From an uncultured Bacilli bacterium (lineage in GTDB: Bacteria; Bacillota_I; Bacilli_A; RF39; UBA660): 33,742 nt of DNA. Positions 25,356-33,692 of the stretch are shown one piece after another. Numbering within the stretch: the first letter of the stretch is position 1; each line of letters starts with the position of its first letter. The notes beneath the pieces are model-generated. The model was not told where the DNA came from. It saw only the letters and a program-made list of their open reading frames with translations, and did no database searches. The position numbers were made by a program, and so were the translations under genes. The stretch is taken from NCBI GenBank assembly GCA_947624635.1, contig CANQLF010000001.1, positions 1-33,742 of the forward strand, given 5' to 3'.

Positions 25356-26477
25356 ATGAATTTGAAAATTAAAAAAGATATTTTATTAGAAAGTTTATTA
25401 CATGTATCAAAGGCAATATCATCTAAGAATATAATTCCAGTTTTGTCTGGTATAAAGTTTGACTTAAAAAAAGAAGGGCTATATTTAACAGCTAGTGACA
25501 ATGATATAACAATTCAATCATTTATAGCAAGTAAAGATATAGATAGCATTGAAAAAGAGGGAAGCATAGTACTTCAAGGAAGATATATAGTAGAAATTAT
25601 TAGAAAGTTACCTGGAAATGTTATTTCAATAGAAGTAATAGATGAATACAAAGTATGGATTCATTCAAAAACATCTGAATTTAATTTAAATGCAATTAAT
25701 CCTAATGAATTTCCACAAACAAATTTAAATGATTCAAAAAATCCAATATATATGGATAAAACATCATTTAAAAATATATTACTTCAAACATCATTTGCTA
25801 CTTCAACACAAGAGTCACGTCCTTTATTAACAGGTATTAATTTTAAAATAGAAGAAAATAAATTGGAATGTACAGCTACTGATTCATATAGACTTGCTAA
25901 AAGTATAATAGATATAGATACAACAGTTGAAAATCCTATAAATATAGTTATTCCTTGTAGAAATTTAATAGAATTACTAAAAATCTTAAAAGAAGATAAT
26001 AAAAAATTAGAATTTCATGTGTTTAGTAATAGAATATTATTTAAATTTGATAATATATTGTTTCAATCAAGATTACTTAATGGAACTTATCCAGATACAT
26101 CAAAGCTGATACCAGATGAATTCTTAATAAAAATGGTAGCTCCAACACAAGAATTATTAGATGTAATAGATAGGGCATCGCTTTTATCAAGTGATAGAGA
26201 TAAAAATACAATAAAATTAGAAACTAAAAATAATAAAATGATAATTTCATCAAATGCGCCAGAAATAGGAAGAGTAGAAGAAACTTTAGACATAGTAAAA
26301 GAAACAGAAAACGATATAATAATCTCTTTTAGTTCTAAATATATGATGGACGCATTAGGGTCATTAACAACAAATAAAGTTGAATTATTATTCAATAGCG
26401 AAATAAAACCTATAATATTAAAAGAAGTAGGTAATGATAAAATTACTCAATTAATTTTACCAATTCGTACATATTAA
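25356..26477 (+). CDS. dnaN: DNA polymerase III beta clamp
   Basis: Ring-shaped sliding clamp that tethers the replicative polymerase. 373 residues, in three similar domains. Start at 25356 with AGGGAGG upstream. The N-terminus (SSKNIIPVLSGIKFDL), the central ESRPLLTGINFKIEENKLECTATDSYRLA and the C-terminal LILPIRTY match the family. Cotranscription with dnaA is likely. No terminator hairpin follows, only T runs. Confidence 0.97.
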   Translation: MNLKIKKDILLESLLHVSKAISSKNIIPVLSGIKFDLKKEGLYLTASDNDITIQSFIASKDIDSIEKEGSIVLQGRYIVEIIRKLPGNVISIEVIDEYKVWIHSKTSEFNLNAINPNEFPQTNLNDSKNPIYMDKTSFKNILLQTSFATSTQESRPLLTGINFKIEENKLECTATDSYRLAKSIIDIDTTVENPINIVIPCRNLIELLKILKEDNKKLEFHVFSNRILFKFDNILFQSRLLNGTYPDTSKLIPDEFLIKMVAPTQELLDVIDRASLLSSDRDKNTIKLETKNNKMIISSNAPEIGRVEETLDIVKETENDIIISFSSKYMMDALGSLTTNKVELLFNSEIKPIILKEVGNDKITQLILPIRTY

Positions 26478-26493
26478 TCACTAAAAAGTTGGA

Positions 26494-26610
26494 TTTTGCG
26501 ACATTTTTCGACAATTTTCGACTTTTTTTTATGTTATAAAAAGAATGAAAGCAGATTTTTTGCGTTATATATAAGTGTAAGCAATCTGCTCAAGAGTAGG
26601 GGGTGAAATA
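26494..26610 (+). promoter_or_regulatory. Upstream region of comK: phased decamers, extended -10, leader hairpin
   Basis: Three tandem decamers TTTTGCGACA, TTTTTCGACA and ATTTTCGACT (26494-26523) place CGAC every 10 bases, i.e. on one face of the helix. An extended -10 TGT-TATAAA follows (26532-26540). The transcribed leader contains an 8-bp inverted repeat AGCAGATT / AATCTGCT (26550-26590). The ribosome site of the gene is AGGGGGTG just after it. Confidence 0.5.
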
Positions 26611-27051
26611 ATGAATTGCTACGAAATAAATGAGGAAACATTAGCTATATTACCTTATGGAGATACACAAAGTAAAATAATTGAAAAATATAAGGAATTT
26701 ATAGTTAATAAAACTCCTTATGAAATTATAACTTACAGTTGTTTATATTTTGGCAGTTCCTATGAAGGAAGAATTTCAGCAACTAAGTACCTTCTTGGAA
26801 TATCATATAAATCACCAATTGTAATAGAAGAATCTCGCAATTTAATTTTCTTTCCAACAAACTCGCCAAAATTACAAGACTGTAGCTGGATTTCTTTGAA
26901 AAGTATAGTAGACTATAAGAGAAATAATAGTAAATCAATGATATTATTTGATAATAACGTTAGATTACCACTTGATATTTCTTATGGTTCTCTAGAAAAT
27001 CAAATTATGAGAGCTTCTAGGTTAGACTCTATGTTAAGAAACAACAGATAA
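26611..27051 (+). CDS. comK: ComK-family competence transcription factor homologue
   Basis: 146 residues that match ComK, the master regulator of natural competence in B. subtilis, along the conserved core: IIEKYKEFIVNK (23-34), CLYFGSSYEGR (44-54), SYKSPIVI (65-72), FFPTNSP (80-86), CSWISL (91-96) and LPLDISYGSLENQIMRASRL (119-138). ComK binds AT-box pairs and activates uptake genes. This copy stops about 45 residues earlier than B. subtilis ComK, so the C-terminal tail used for degradation there is missing. It has its own extended -10 and a strong terminator, so it is monocistronic. The place between dnaN and recF normally holds the S4-domain gene yaaA. The protein may be a competence factor or a paralogue with another role. 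Confidence 0.87.
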   Translation: MNCYEINEETLAILPYGDTQSKIIEKYKEFIVNKTPYEIITYSCLYFGSSYEGRISATKYLLGISYKSPIVIEESRNLIFFPTNSPKLQDCSWISLKSIVDYKRNNSKSMILFDNNVRLPLDISYGSLENQIMRASRLDSMLRNNR

Positions 27052-27058
27052 ATAAATT

Positions 27059-27098
27059 AAAAAAATAGGAAAAATTTTATATTTTACCTATTTTTTTA
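27059..27098 (+). terminator. Strong terminator after comK
   Basis: Stem AAAAAATAGG / CCTATTTTTT, extended after one mismatch by AAAAT / ATTTT around loop TTTAT, starting 8 bases after the stop. It can act both ways. Confidence 0.85.
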
Positions 27099-27120
27099 AC
27101 TATAACCCTTGATTTTGTGA

Positions 27121-27126
27121 TATAAT
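27121..27126 (+). promoter_or_regulatory. Extended -10 promoter of the recF-gyrB-gyrA operon
   Basis: TGA-TATAAT at 27118-27126, following the comK terminator. There is no good -35 at 17 bases. Confidence 0.5.
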
Positions 27127-27169
27127 TAATATGCGTATAGGAGTATTGATGAGGTATTAAGGTGGTTTT

Positions 27170-27202
27170 ATGGGTAAAAAAATAGGCTTAAAATGGTTTT
27201 AA
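27170..27202 (+). CDS. Possible 10-residue leader peptide overlapping recF start
   Basis: ATG at 27170 with a good ribosome site (AAGGTGG, 4 bases upstream) encodes MGKKIGLKWF and stops at 27200-27202, overlapping the recF start codon (27193) in another frame. The recF ATG itself has only a weak ribosome site, so translational coupling is plausible. It could also be chance. Confidence 0.35.
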   Translation: MGKKIGLKWF

Positions 27203-28308
27203 CAAATATTTCATTAATTAATTTTAGAAATTATTCTAAAGTAGAATTAGATTTATGTAAAAATATAAATATACTTATCGGAAATAATGCCCAAGGAAAA
27301 ACAAATATACTTGAATCAATATACGTTTTAGGAATTACAAAATCTCACAGATCTAATATAGATAATAATTTAATAAAAAATGGAGAAGAATTTTGCAAAA
27401 TAAGAGGTAGGGTTACAACGAGTAATATATCTAGAAGATTAGAGTTTTTTTTATCTCTTATAAATAAAGAAAAAAAAGTATTTATTAATAATAATCAAAT
27501 AAGAAAATTAACGAATTATATATCTAAATTTAATATAATAATATTTACTCCTGATGATTTAGAATTAGTAAAATCATCGCCAAATGTTAGAAGAAAGTTT
27601 CTAAATATAGAAATAGGGCAAATGGATAATAAATATTTAGATGTTGTAAATGATTATAATAAATTAGTAAAAACAAGAAATGAATATTTAAAACAATTAA
27701 ATTATTCTAAGAAAAAAGATGATTTATATTTAAAAGTTTTAAATGAAAAAATAATAGAAAAAGCTTTGTATATTTATAAATTAAGATTTGAATTTATAGA
27801 TTTAATTAATAAAAATATTGGTGAAATTTATAAGGATATAACAGGTGATTCTAATTTAAAAATAGAATATATAAACAATATTGGTGTGGATAAATACAGT
27901 GAAGATGAAATAAAAAGAAAATTAGAAGAAAAATTTAGATTAAACTTACAAAGAGAGATAATGCTTGGAGTTACACTTCATGGTCCACACAAGGATGATT
28001 TTTCATTTTTATTAAATGGAAATGATTTAAAGTTATTTGGTTCACAAGGTCAACAAAGAAGTTCAATATTATCTTTGAAACTTGCAGAAATTGATATATT
28101 TATTGATAAAACAAAAGAAAAACCAATATTACTTTTGGATGATATATTTAGTGAACTTGATGATATAAAGAAAAATAATTTGATAAAACATATTAATAGA
28201 GATATACAGACTATAATAACTACAACTGATTTAAATCAAATAAATAGTGAGTTATTAGAGGGTGCATATATATATAAAATAGATGATGGCAAAGTAGAAA
28301 GGCAATAG
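27193..28308 (+). CDS. recF: DNA replication and repair protein RecF
   Basis: SMC-like ATPase that helps load RecA at single-strand gaps. 371 residues with FRNY near the N-terminus, Walker A GNNAQGKTN (31-39), the GSQGQQRSSILSLKLAE signature and Walker B PILLLDDIFSELD. Normal length. The start at 27193 gives MVLTNISLINFRNY, as in other RecF proteins. GyrB follows 9 bases later, in the same operon. Confidence 0.97.
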   Translation: MVLTNISLINFRNYSKVELDLCKNINILIGNNAQGKTNILESIYVLGITKSHRSNIDNNLIKNGEEFCKIRGRVTTSNISRRLEFFLSLINKEKKVFINNNQIRKLTNYISKFNIIIFTPDDLELVKSSPNVRRKFLNIEIGQMDNKYLDVVNDYNKLVKTRNEYLKQLNYSKKKDDLYLKVLNEKIIEKALYIYKLRFEFIDLINKNIGEIYKDITGDSNLKIEYINNIGVDKYSEDEIKRKLEEKFRLNLQREIMLGVTLHGPHKDDFSFLLNGNDLKLFGSQGQQRSSILSLKLAEIDIFIDKTKEKPILLLDDIFSELDDIKKNNLIKHINRDIQTIITTTDLNQINSELLEGAYIYKIDDGKVERQ

Positions 28309-28317
28309 GTGATTTTA

Positions 28318-30237
28318 ATGAAAGAAGAACATTATGATGCGTCCGATATACAGGTTCTAGAAGGCTTAGAAGCAGTAAGAAAAAGACCTGGTATGTATAT
28401 AGGAAGTACAAGCGGAAGAGGATTACACCATTTAGTATGGGAAATAGTTGATAATGCAATAGATGAAGCTTTAGCTGGATATTGTGATGATATCGAAGTA
28501 ATAATTAATCCTGATAATTCAGTAACAGTAAAGGATGATGGTAGAGGTATACCTGTTGGAATTCACAAGAAAACAGGTTTATCAACAGTAGAAACTGTTT
28601 ATACTGTATTACATGCAGGTGGAAAATTTGGTGGTGGAGGATACAAAGTATCTGGTGGTCTACATGGTGTTGGTGCATCAGTAGTTAATGCATTAAGTAG
28701 CTGGGTAGAAGTAAAAGTTTATCAAGATTCTAAAATTCATCAAATTAGATTTGAAAATGGAGGACATACAGTAGAACCACTTGCAGTAGTTGGTGAATGT
28801 TCTCCTGATAGAACAGGTACAACTGTTACATTTAAACCGGATCCTGAAATATTTACTGAAACAACTGAATTTGATTACGAAACATTAAAGACAAGAATAA
28901 GAGAACTTGCTTTCTTAAATAAAGGACTTAGAATAATTTTATGTGATGATAGACCTAATATGCAGCAAAAAGAAGAGTTTGTATATGAAGGTGGAATTAG
29001 TGCTTATGTAGAATTATTAAATAAAAATAAAACACCAATTCATGAAGATATAATACATTTAGAAGGAAAAGAAGATGATATACAAATAGAAGTTGCTCTT
29101 CAATATAATTCTAGTTATACAGCTAATGTATATTCATTTGCTAATAATATTAATACACATGAAGGTGGAACTCATGAAGATGGAGTTAAACAAGCGCTAA
29201 CAAGAATTATTAATAATTATGCTAGAAATAGTAAAATGTTAAAAGATAACGATGAAAATTTAAGTGGTGAAGATGTAAGAGAAGGTTTAACTATGATTAT
29301 ATCTTGTAAAATATCCGATCCACAATTTGAAGGACAAACTAAAACAAAACTAGGTAATAGTGAAGTTAAAAAGATTGCTTCAAATGTATTTTCTGAAGGA
29401 TTTGAAAGATTTTTAATGGAAAATCCTCAAGATGCAAAGCTTATTGTAGAAAAATGTATGACTGCATCACGAGCAAGACTTGCTGCAAAAAAAGCTCGTG
29501 AAATGACAAGACGTAAGGGAGACCTTGATGTAACTAACTTCTATGGTAAACTTGCTGATTGTAAGAGTAAAGATGCTAGTGTATCAGAAATATTCTTAGT
29601 CGAAGGGGATTCTGCAGGTGGATCTGCAATTAAGGGTAGAGATGGTATGACACAAGCTATACTTCCTTTAAGAGGTAAGATTTTAAATGTAGAAAAAGCA
29701 AGACTTGATAGAGCTTTATCAAATGAAGAAATAAGAACAATTATAACTGCCTTTGGAACAGGTATTGGAGAAGATTTTGATTTAAGTAAATTAAGATACG
29801 ATAAAATTATAATAATGACCGATGCCGATGTCGATGGAAGTCACATTAGGGTATTGTTGCTTACTTTATTCTATAGATTCTTTAAACCTATTGTTGAAGC
29901 TGGACATGTTTATGCAGCTCAACCACCATTATTTGTTATTAAGCATGGTAAAACAATTAAATATGTTCTTGATGAAAAAGAAAGAGATGAATACCTTGCT
30001 ACATTATCTCCAAATACAAAATACGATATTGCGCGTATGAAAGGTTTAGGGGAAATGGATGCAGAAGAACTTAATGAAACAACAATGGATATTAATAAAA
30101 GAATTCTAAGGCAAATAACAGTTGATGATACAATGGCTGCAGATGAAGTGTTTTCTAAACTTATGGGTGAAGAGGTTGAACCTCGTCGTGAGTTTATTGA
30201 ACAAAATGCAACTTATGTTGAAAATCTTGATGTATAG
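28318..30237 (+). CDS. gyrB: DNA gyrase subunit B
   Basis: ATPase subunit of gyrase, which adds negative supercoils. The start is the ATG at 28318 (639 residues) with AGGTG six bases upstream; the GTG at 28309 abuts the recF stop. GHKL ATPase motifs are WEIVDNAIDEA (catalytic E42) and DDGRGIP (73-79), with a GGLHGVG lid. The TOPRIM domain has EGDSAGG, PLRGKILNVEKA and DADVDGSHI. The C-terminus ends ENATYV-like (EQNATYVENLDV). Confidence 0.97.
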   Translation: MKEEHYDASDIQVLEGLEAVRKRPGMYIGSTSGRGLHHLVWEIVDNAIDEALAGYCDDIEVIINPDNSVTVKDDGRGIPVGIHKKTGLSTVETVYTVLHAGGKFGGGGYKVSGGLHGVGASVVNALSSWVEVKVYQDSKIHQIRFENGGHTVEPLAVVGECSPDRTGTTVTFKPDPEIFTETTEFDYETLKTRIRELAFLNKGLRIILCDDRPNMQQKEEFVYEGGISAYVELLNKNKTPIHEDIIHLEGKEDDIQIEVALQYNSSYTANVYSFANNINTHEGGTHEDGVKQALTRIINNYARNSKMLKDNDENLSGEDVREGLTMIISCKISDPQFEGQTKTKLGNSEVKKIASNVFSEGFERFLMENPQDAKLIVEKCMTASRARLAAKKAREMTRRKGDLDVTNFYGKLADCKSKDASVSEIFLVEGDSAGGSAIKGRDGMTQAILPLRGKILNVEKARLDRALSNEEIRTIITAFGTGIGEDFDLSKLRYDKIIIMTDADVDGSHIRVLLLTLFYRFFKPIVEAGHVYAAQPPLFVIKHGKTIKYVLDEKERDEYLATLSPNTKYDIARMKGLGEMDAEELNETTMDINKRILRQITVDDTMAADEVFSKLMGEEVEPRREFIEQNATYVENLDV

Positions 30238-30249
30238 GAGGTTTTTTAG

Positions 30250-32691
30250 ATGGACAGATTAGAACAAAATAATATAGTTAAAGAAGTAAGAGATTCATTC
30301 TTAGATTATTCAATGAGTGTCATAGTAGCACGTGCACTTCCTGATTTAAGAGATGGATTAAAACCTGTTCACCGTCGTATATTATATTCGATGTATGAAT
30401 CTGGTTATACTCCTGATAAACCTCATAAGAAAAGTGCGAGAATAGTAGGGGATGTAATGGGAAAATACCATCCACATGGTGACTCTAGTATCTATGAAGC
30501 AATGGTACGTATGGCACAAGACTTTAGTTATAGATATGAACTTGTGGATGGACACGGAAACTTTGGTAATATCGAAGGTTATGGCGCAGCTGCGATGCGT
30601 TACACTGAATCTAGATTATCAAAAATTTCCCTTGAACTTCTTAGAAACATAAATAAAGATACAGTAGATTTTATTGATAACTTCGATGAATCAGAAAAAG
30701 AACCAACAGTTTTACCTTCAAGATTTCCGAATATTTTAGTAAATGGTACTATGGGTATTGCAGTTGGTATGGCAACTAATATTCCACCACATAACTTAGG
30801 TGAAGTAATAGATGGTTGTGTTGCTTATATTGATAATCCAGATATCGATGTTCCAGGATTAATGCAATATATTAAAGGACCTGACTTTCCTACAGGAGCT
30901 GTTATTTTAGGTAATAGTGGAATTAGAAAAGCTTATGAAACTGGTAGAGGAACAATTACTATCAGAAGTAGAGCTCATATAGAAGAAAATCATGGTAAAC
31001 AATACATAATAGTTGATGAAGTACCTTATGGTGTTAATACTTTAGAACTTAAAAACAAAGTTGCAGAATTAGTACATAATAAAACTATTGATGGAATTAC
31101 TGATTATCATGCGGATTTAAAAGATGGTATTAAAATAACTATTTCATTAAAAAGAGATGCAAATGCTCAAGTTGTTTTAAATAAATTATATAAACATACT
31201 GCTTTTCAAGTTAATTATGGTATTATTTTCTTAATGCTAGATCAAGGTGTTCCAAAAACTTTAGGATTAAAAGATATAATTGTTAAATATATAGATTACC
31301 AAAAAGAAATTATAATTAGAAGAACTAGATTTGATTTAGATAAAGCTGAAAAAAGAGTACATATCCTAGAAGGACTAAAGATAGCTTTAGATAATATTGA
31401 TGAAGTAATTAAATTAATTAGAGGTTCTAAAGCGGATGAAGAAGCAAAAAGTGGACTTATGGAAAGATTTGGACTTTCTGAAGCTCAAGCTAACGCAATT
31501 CTTGAAATGCGTCTTAGAAGATTAACTGGTTTGGAACGCGAAAAAATAGAAGACGAATTAAAAGAATTAACTGAATTAATAGCTGAACTTAAATCTATTT
31601 TAGCTTCTGAAGAAAAAGTTTTAAGTATAATTAAAGAAGAGTTATTAGAAATCAAAGAAAAATATGGTGATGAAAGAAGAACAGATATAGATATGACAGC
31701 TATTGAATATATCGAAGATGAATCACTTATTCCAGAAGAAAATATTATTGTTGCTTTAACCAAGAATGGTTACATTAAGCGTACAACTACTGATACTTTC
31801 AAAGCACAAAGACGTGGTGGTGTAGGTATTAAAGGTATGAGTACAAATGAAGAAGATTTTGTTGACAATATGATTAATTTATCTTCTCACGATTATCTAT
31901 TATTCTTTACTAATAAAGGTAAAGTTTATAGAATGAAAGGATACGAAGTTCCTGAATTTAGTAGGCAATCAAAAGGATTACCAATTATTAATTTATTATC
32001 AATAGAAAAAGACGAAAACATTAGTTCGATGCTAATGATTAAAAAAGATGAACAAGATGCAAAATATTTGCTATTTGTAACTAAAGATGGTGTAGTTAAG
32101 AGAACTAAGTTAGAAGAATTCGATAATATTAGAAATAATGGTAAGATAGCAATTACTCTAAAAGAAAATGATGAATTAATTAGTGTTAAGAAAACTACTG
32201 GAGATAACTTTATATTAATTGGATCTGATCAAGGAAGAATGGTAAGATTTAATGAAAATGAAGTTAGAGTAATGGGTAGAACTGCATCTGGTGTTAGAGG
32301 TATAAATATGCCAGAAGGTGCTAAATGTGTTGGTGCAGAAATATCTAATAGTGAAGATGAAATATTAATTGTTACTGAAAAAGGTTACGGAAAGCGTACA
32401 AAGGTTGAAGACTTTAGAGAAACAAGACGTGGTAGCAAGGGTGTTAAAGCACTTAATGTTACTGAAAAGAATGGAACTATAGTTGCATTTAAGATTGCAA
32501 ATGATGATGAAGATGTTATGGTAGTAACAAATAGCGGAATTATTATTAGATTACCTATTAATCAAGTTTCTGTTTTAGGTAGAGTTACTCAAGGTGTTAG
32601 ATTAATTAATTTAAAAGATAATCAAGTAGTAGCAACAGTTTCTACTGTTGTTAAAGAACAAGAATCTGATGAAGAAGAAGTCGAAGAATAG
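30250..32691 (+). CDS. gyrA: DNA gyrase subunit A
   Basis: DNA-cleaving subunit of gyrase, 813 residues. The N-terminal breakage domain has ALPDLRDGLKPVHRRIL (29-45), HPHGDSSIYEAM (74-85, the quinolone-resistance region, with serine and acidic residues of the sensitive type) and the catalytic tyrosine Y118 in AAAMRYTESRLSK. The C-terminal beta-pinwheel starts with the GyrA box AQRRGGVGIKG, which marks gyrase rather than topoisomerase IV. Start at 30250 with GGAGG upstream, 12 bases after gyrB. Confidence 0.97.
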   Translation: MDRLEQNNIVKEVRDSFLDYSMSVIVARALPDLRDGLKPVHRRILYSMYESGYTPDKPHKKSARIVGDVMGKYHPHGDSSIYEAMVRMAQDFSYRYELVDGHGNFGNIEGYGAAAMRYTESRLSKISLELLRNINKDTVDFIDNFDESEKEPTVLPSRFPNILVNGTMGIAVGMATNIPPHNLGEVIDGCVAYIDNPDIDVPGLMQYIKGPDFPTGAVILGNSGIRKAYETGRGTITIRSRAHIEENHGKQYIIVDEVPYGVNTLELKNKVAELVHNKTIDGITDYHADLKDGIKITISLKRDANAQVVLNKLYKHTAFQVNYGIIFLMLDQGVPKTLGLKDIIVKYIDYQKEIIIRRTRFDLDKAEKRVHILEGLKIALDNIDEVIKLIRGSKADEEAKSGLMERFGLSEAQANAILEMRLRRLTGLEREKIEDELKELTELIAELKSILASEEKVLSIIKEELLEIKEKYGDERRTDIDMTAIEYIEDESLIPEENIIVALTKNGYIKRTTTDTFKAQRRGGVGIKGMSTNEEDFVDNMINLSSHDYLLFFTNKGKVYRMKGYEVPEFSRQSKGLPIINLLSIEKDENISSMLMIKKDEQDAKYLLFVTKDGVVKRTKLEEFDNIRNNGKIAITLKENDELISVKKTTGDNFILIGSDQGRMVRFNENEVRVMGRTASGVRGINMPEGAKCVGAEISNSEDEILIVTEKGYGKRTKVEDFRETRRGSKGVKALNVTEKNGTIVAFKIANDDEDVMVVTNSGIIIRLPINQVSVLGRVTQGVRLINLKDNQVVATVSTVVKEQESDEEEVEE

Positions 32692-32702
32692 ACTTCTTTT
32701 TT
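32677..32702 (+). terminator. Terminator of the recF-gyrB-gyrA operon
   Basis: Stem GAAGTC / GACTTC with an 8-base loop containing the gyrA stop codon, followed by six Ts. The acidic C-terminal codons of gyrA form the first arm. Confidence 0.8.
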
Positions 32703-32704
32703 AA

Positions 32705-33040
32705 TGTTTCACGTGAAACATAGGTAGAAATTCTAATAAAAAAATAAAATTTAACAAAAAAATATAATTAAATATTGAAATAAATACTATTGATTATAAA
32801 AATAAAACAATGTTTCACGTGAAACATAGGATTGAAATACTAATAAAATAATTGAGTTTAATCAAAACTATAATTAAATGTTAAAATAAATAATATTAAT
32901 TATAAAAAAAAAGACAATGTTTCACGTGAAACATTAGATAGAAATGCAAATAAAATAATAAAACTTAATTAAAAATATAATTAAATGTTAAAATAAATAA
33001 TATTAATTATGAAAACAAAAATAATGTTTCACGTGAAACA
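32705..33040. repeat. parS array: four perfect palindromes in a ~107-bp tandem repeat
   Basis: TGTTTCACGTGAAACA occurs at 32705-32720, 32811-32826, 32918-32933 and 33025-33040 (periods 106, 107, 107). The sequence is the consensus parS site bound by ParB/Spo0J. The A/T-rich spacers are recognisably related along their length (for example AATATAATTAAAT and ATTGATTAT/TTAATTAT blocks) but have diverged, while all four palindromes are perfect. The 396-base gap between gyrA and the SRP RNA is occupied almost entirely by this array. Confidence 0.93.
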
Positions 33041-33053
33041 TTAATTATATTTC

Positions 33054-33083
33054 TTGCATAATTAAAATAATTTATAATATAAT
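33054..33083 (+). promoter_or_regulatory. Promoter of the SRP RNA
   Basis: -35 TTGCAT (33054-33059), an 18-base spacer and -10 TATAAT (33078-33083), with the RNA starting about 5-7 bases later. It begins 14 bases after the last parS. Confidence 0.65.
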
Positions 33084-33087
33084 ATTA

Positions 33088-33167
33088 GTGCACAACAAAT
33101 ATGTTGGAACCAGGTCAGAATTGGAAGATAGCAGCCTTAACAACCTCTGTTTGTGTGTGCTTTTTTT
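33088..33167 (+). ncRNA. ffs: Small signal recognition particle RNA (4.5S type)
   Basis: Core of the SRP RNA helix 8: GGAACCAGGTCAG, GGAA tetraloop (TTGGAAGA) and AGCAGCC (about 33106-33136) are present with the usual spacing. Ends pair (GTGCACAACAAA with TTTGTGTGTGC), and T7 follows as terminator. About 80 bases long, so it lacks the Alu domain of the long Bacillus type. It binds Ffh and targets membrane proteins. Order SRP RNA-tadA is near that of Bacillus (tadA-scr-dnaX). Confidence 0.88.
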
Positions 33168-33179
33168 ATGGTGATGTTT

Positions 33180-33608
33180 ATGAATAATAAATTTTTGAAT
33201 GAAATAATTAAATTAGCAGAAAAAGCTGAGAAAAATAATTGCGTTCCAGTAGGTGCAATTGTAGTTAAAGATAATAAGATAATTAGTAAAGGCTATAATA
33301 AGAAAGAAAAAACTAACAATCCTATGGATCATGCAGAAATAATTGCAATTAAAAAAGCTTCTAAGAAAATTAAAAATTGGAGGATGCCAGATTGTGAAAT
33401 TTATGTAACGATGAAACCATGTGCTATGTGTCAAAAAGTGATTGCTGAAAGTAGAATAATGAAAGTACACTACTTAATTGATAATAAAAAACAATCAAGC
33501 ACAACAAATAATATTTTAAATAAAATAAATATGCAAAAAGAAAACGAACGTATATATGAAATAAATTATACTAAAATAATAACAAATTTTTTTAAAAAAA
33601 GACGATAA
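33180..33608 (+). CDS. tadA: tRNA-specific adenosine deaminase-like protein (TadA)
   Basis: Zinc-dependent deaminase, probably making inosine at the wobble position of tRNA-Arg(ACG). The start is the ATG at 33180 (142 residues, MNNKFLNEIIKLAEKAEKNN); the GTG at 33153 would lie inside the SRP RNA. Zinc and catalytic motifs are HAE (in MDHAEIIAI) and PCAMC (MKPCAMCQKVI). VPVGAIVVKDNKII is typical of TadA. The C-terminal half is divergent: it lacks the usual G-A/S-L segment, yet ends in FFKKRR as TadA does. Another nucleoside deaminase is possible. Confidence 0.78.
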   Translation: MNNKFLNEIIKLAEKAEKNNCVPVGAIVVKDNKIISKGYNKKEKTNNPMDHAEIIAIKKASKKIKNWRMPDCEIYVTMKPCAMCQKVIAESRIMKVHYLIDNKKQSSTTNNILNKINMQKENERIYEINYTKIITNFFKKRR

Positions 33609-33692
33609 AATTATATTTATTAAAAGTTAACATGATATAATAACAAGAGATTCAAACTGATATAAAATTTTCACAAACCTGTTGATAAGAGC

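Noticed and set aside
26478..26545. ComK autoregulatory AT-box pair (AAAA-N5-TTTT)
   Set aside because: Only near matches with the wrong spacing were found before comK.
23824..32691. TGA reassigned to tryptophan
   Set aside because: All Trp codons I checked are TGG and every core gene reaches its normal length without reading through TGA.
32705..33040. CRISPR-like array of a short repeat with spacers
   Set aside because: The repeat is a perfect 16-bp palindrome equal to parS, spacers are about 90 bases and related to each other, and no cas genes are nearby.
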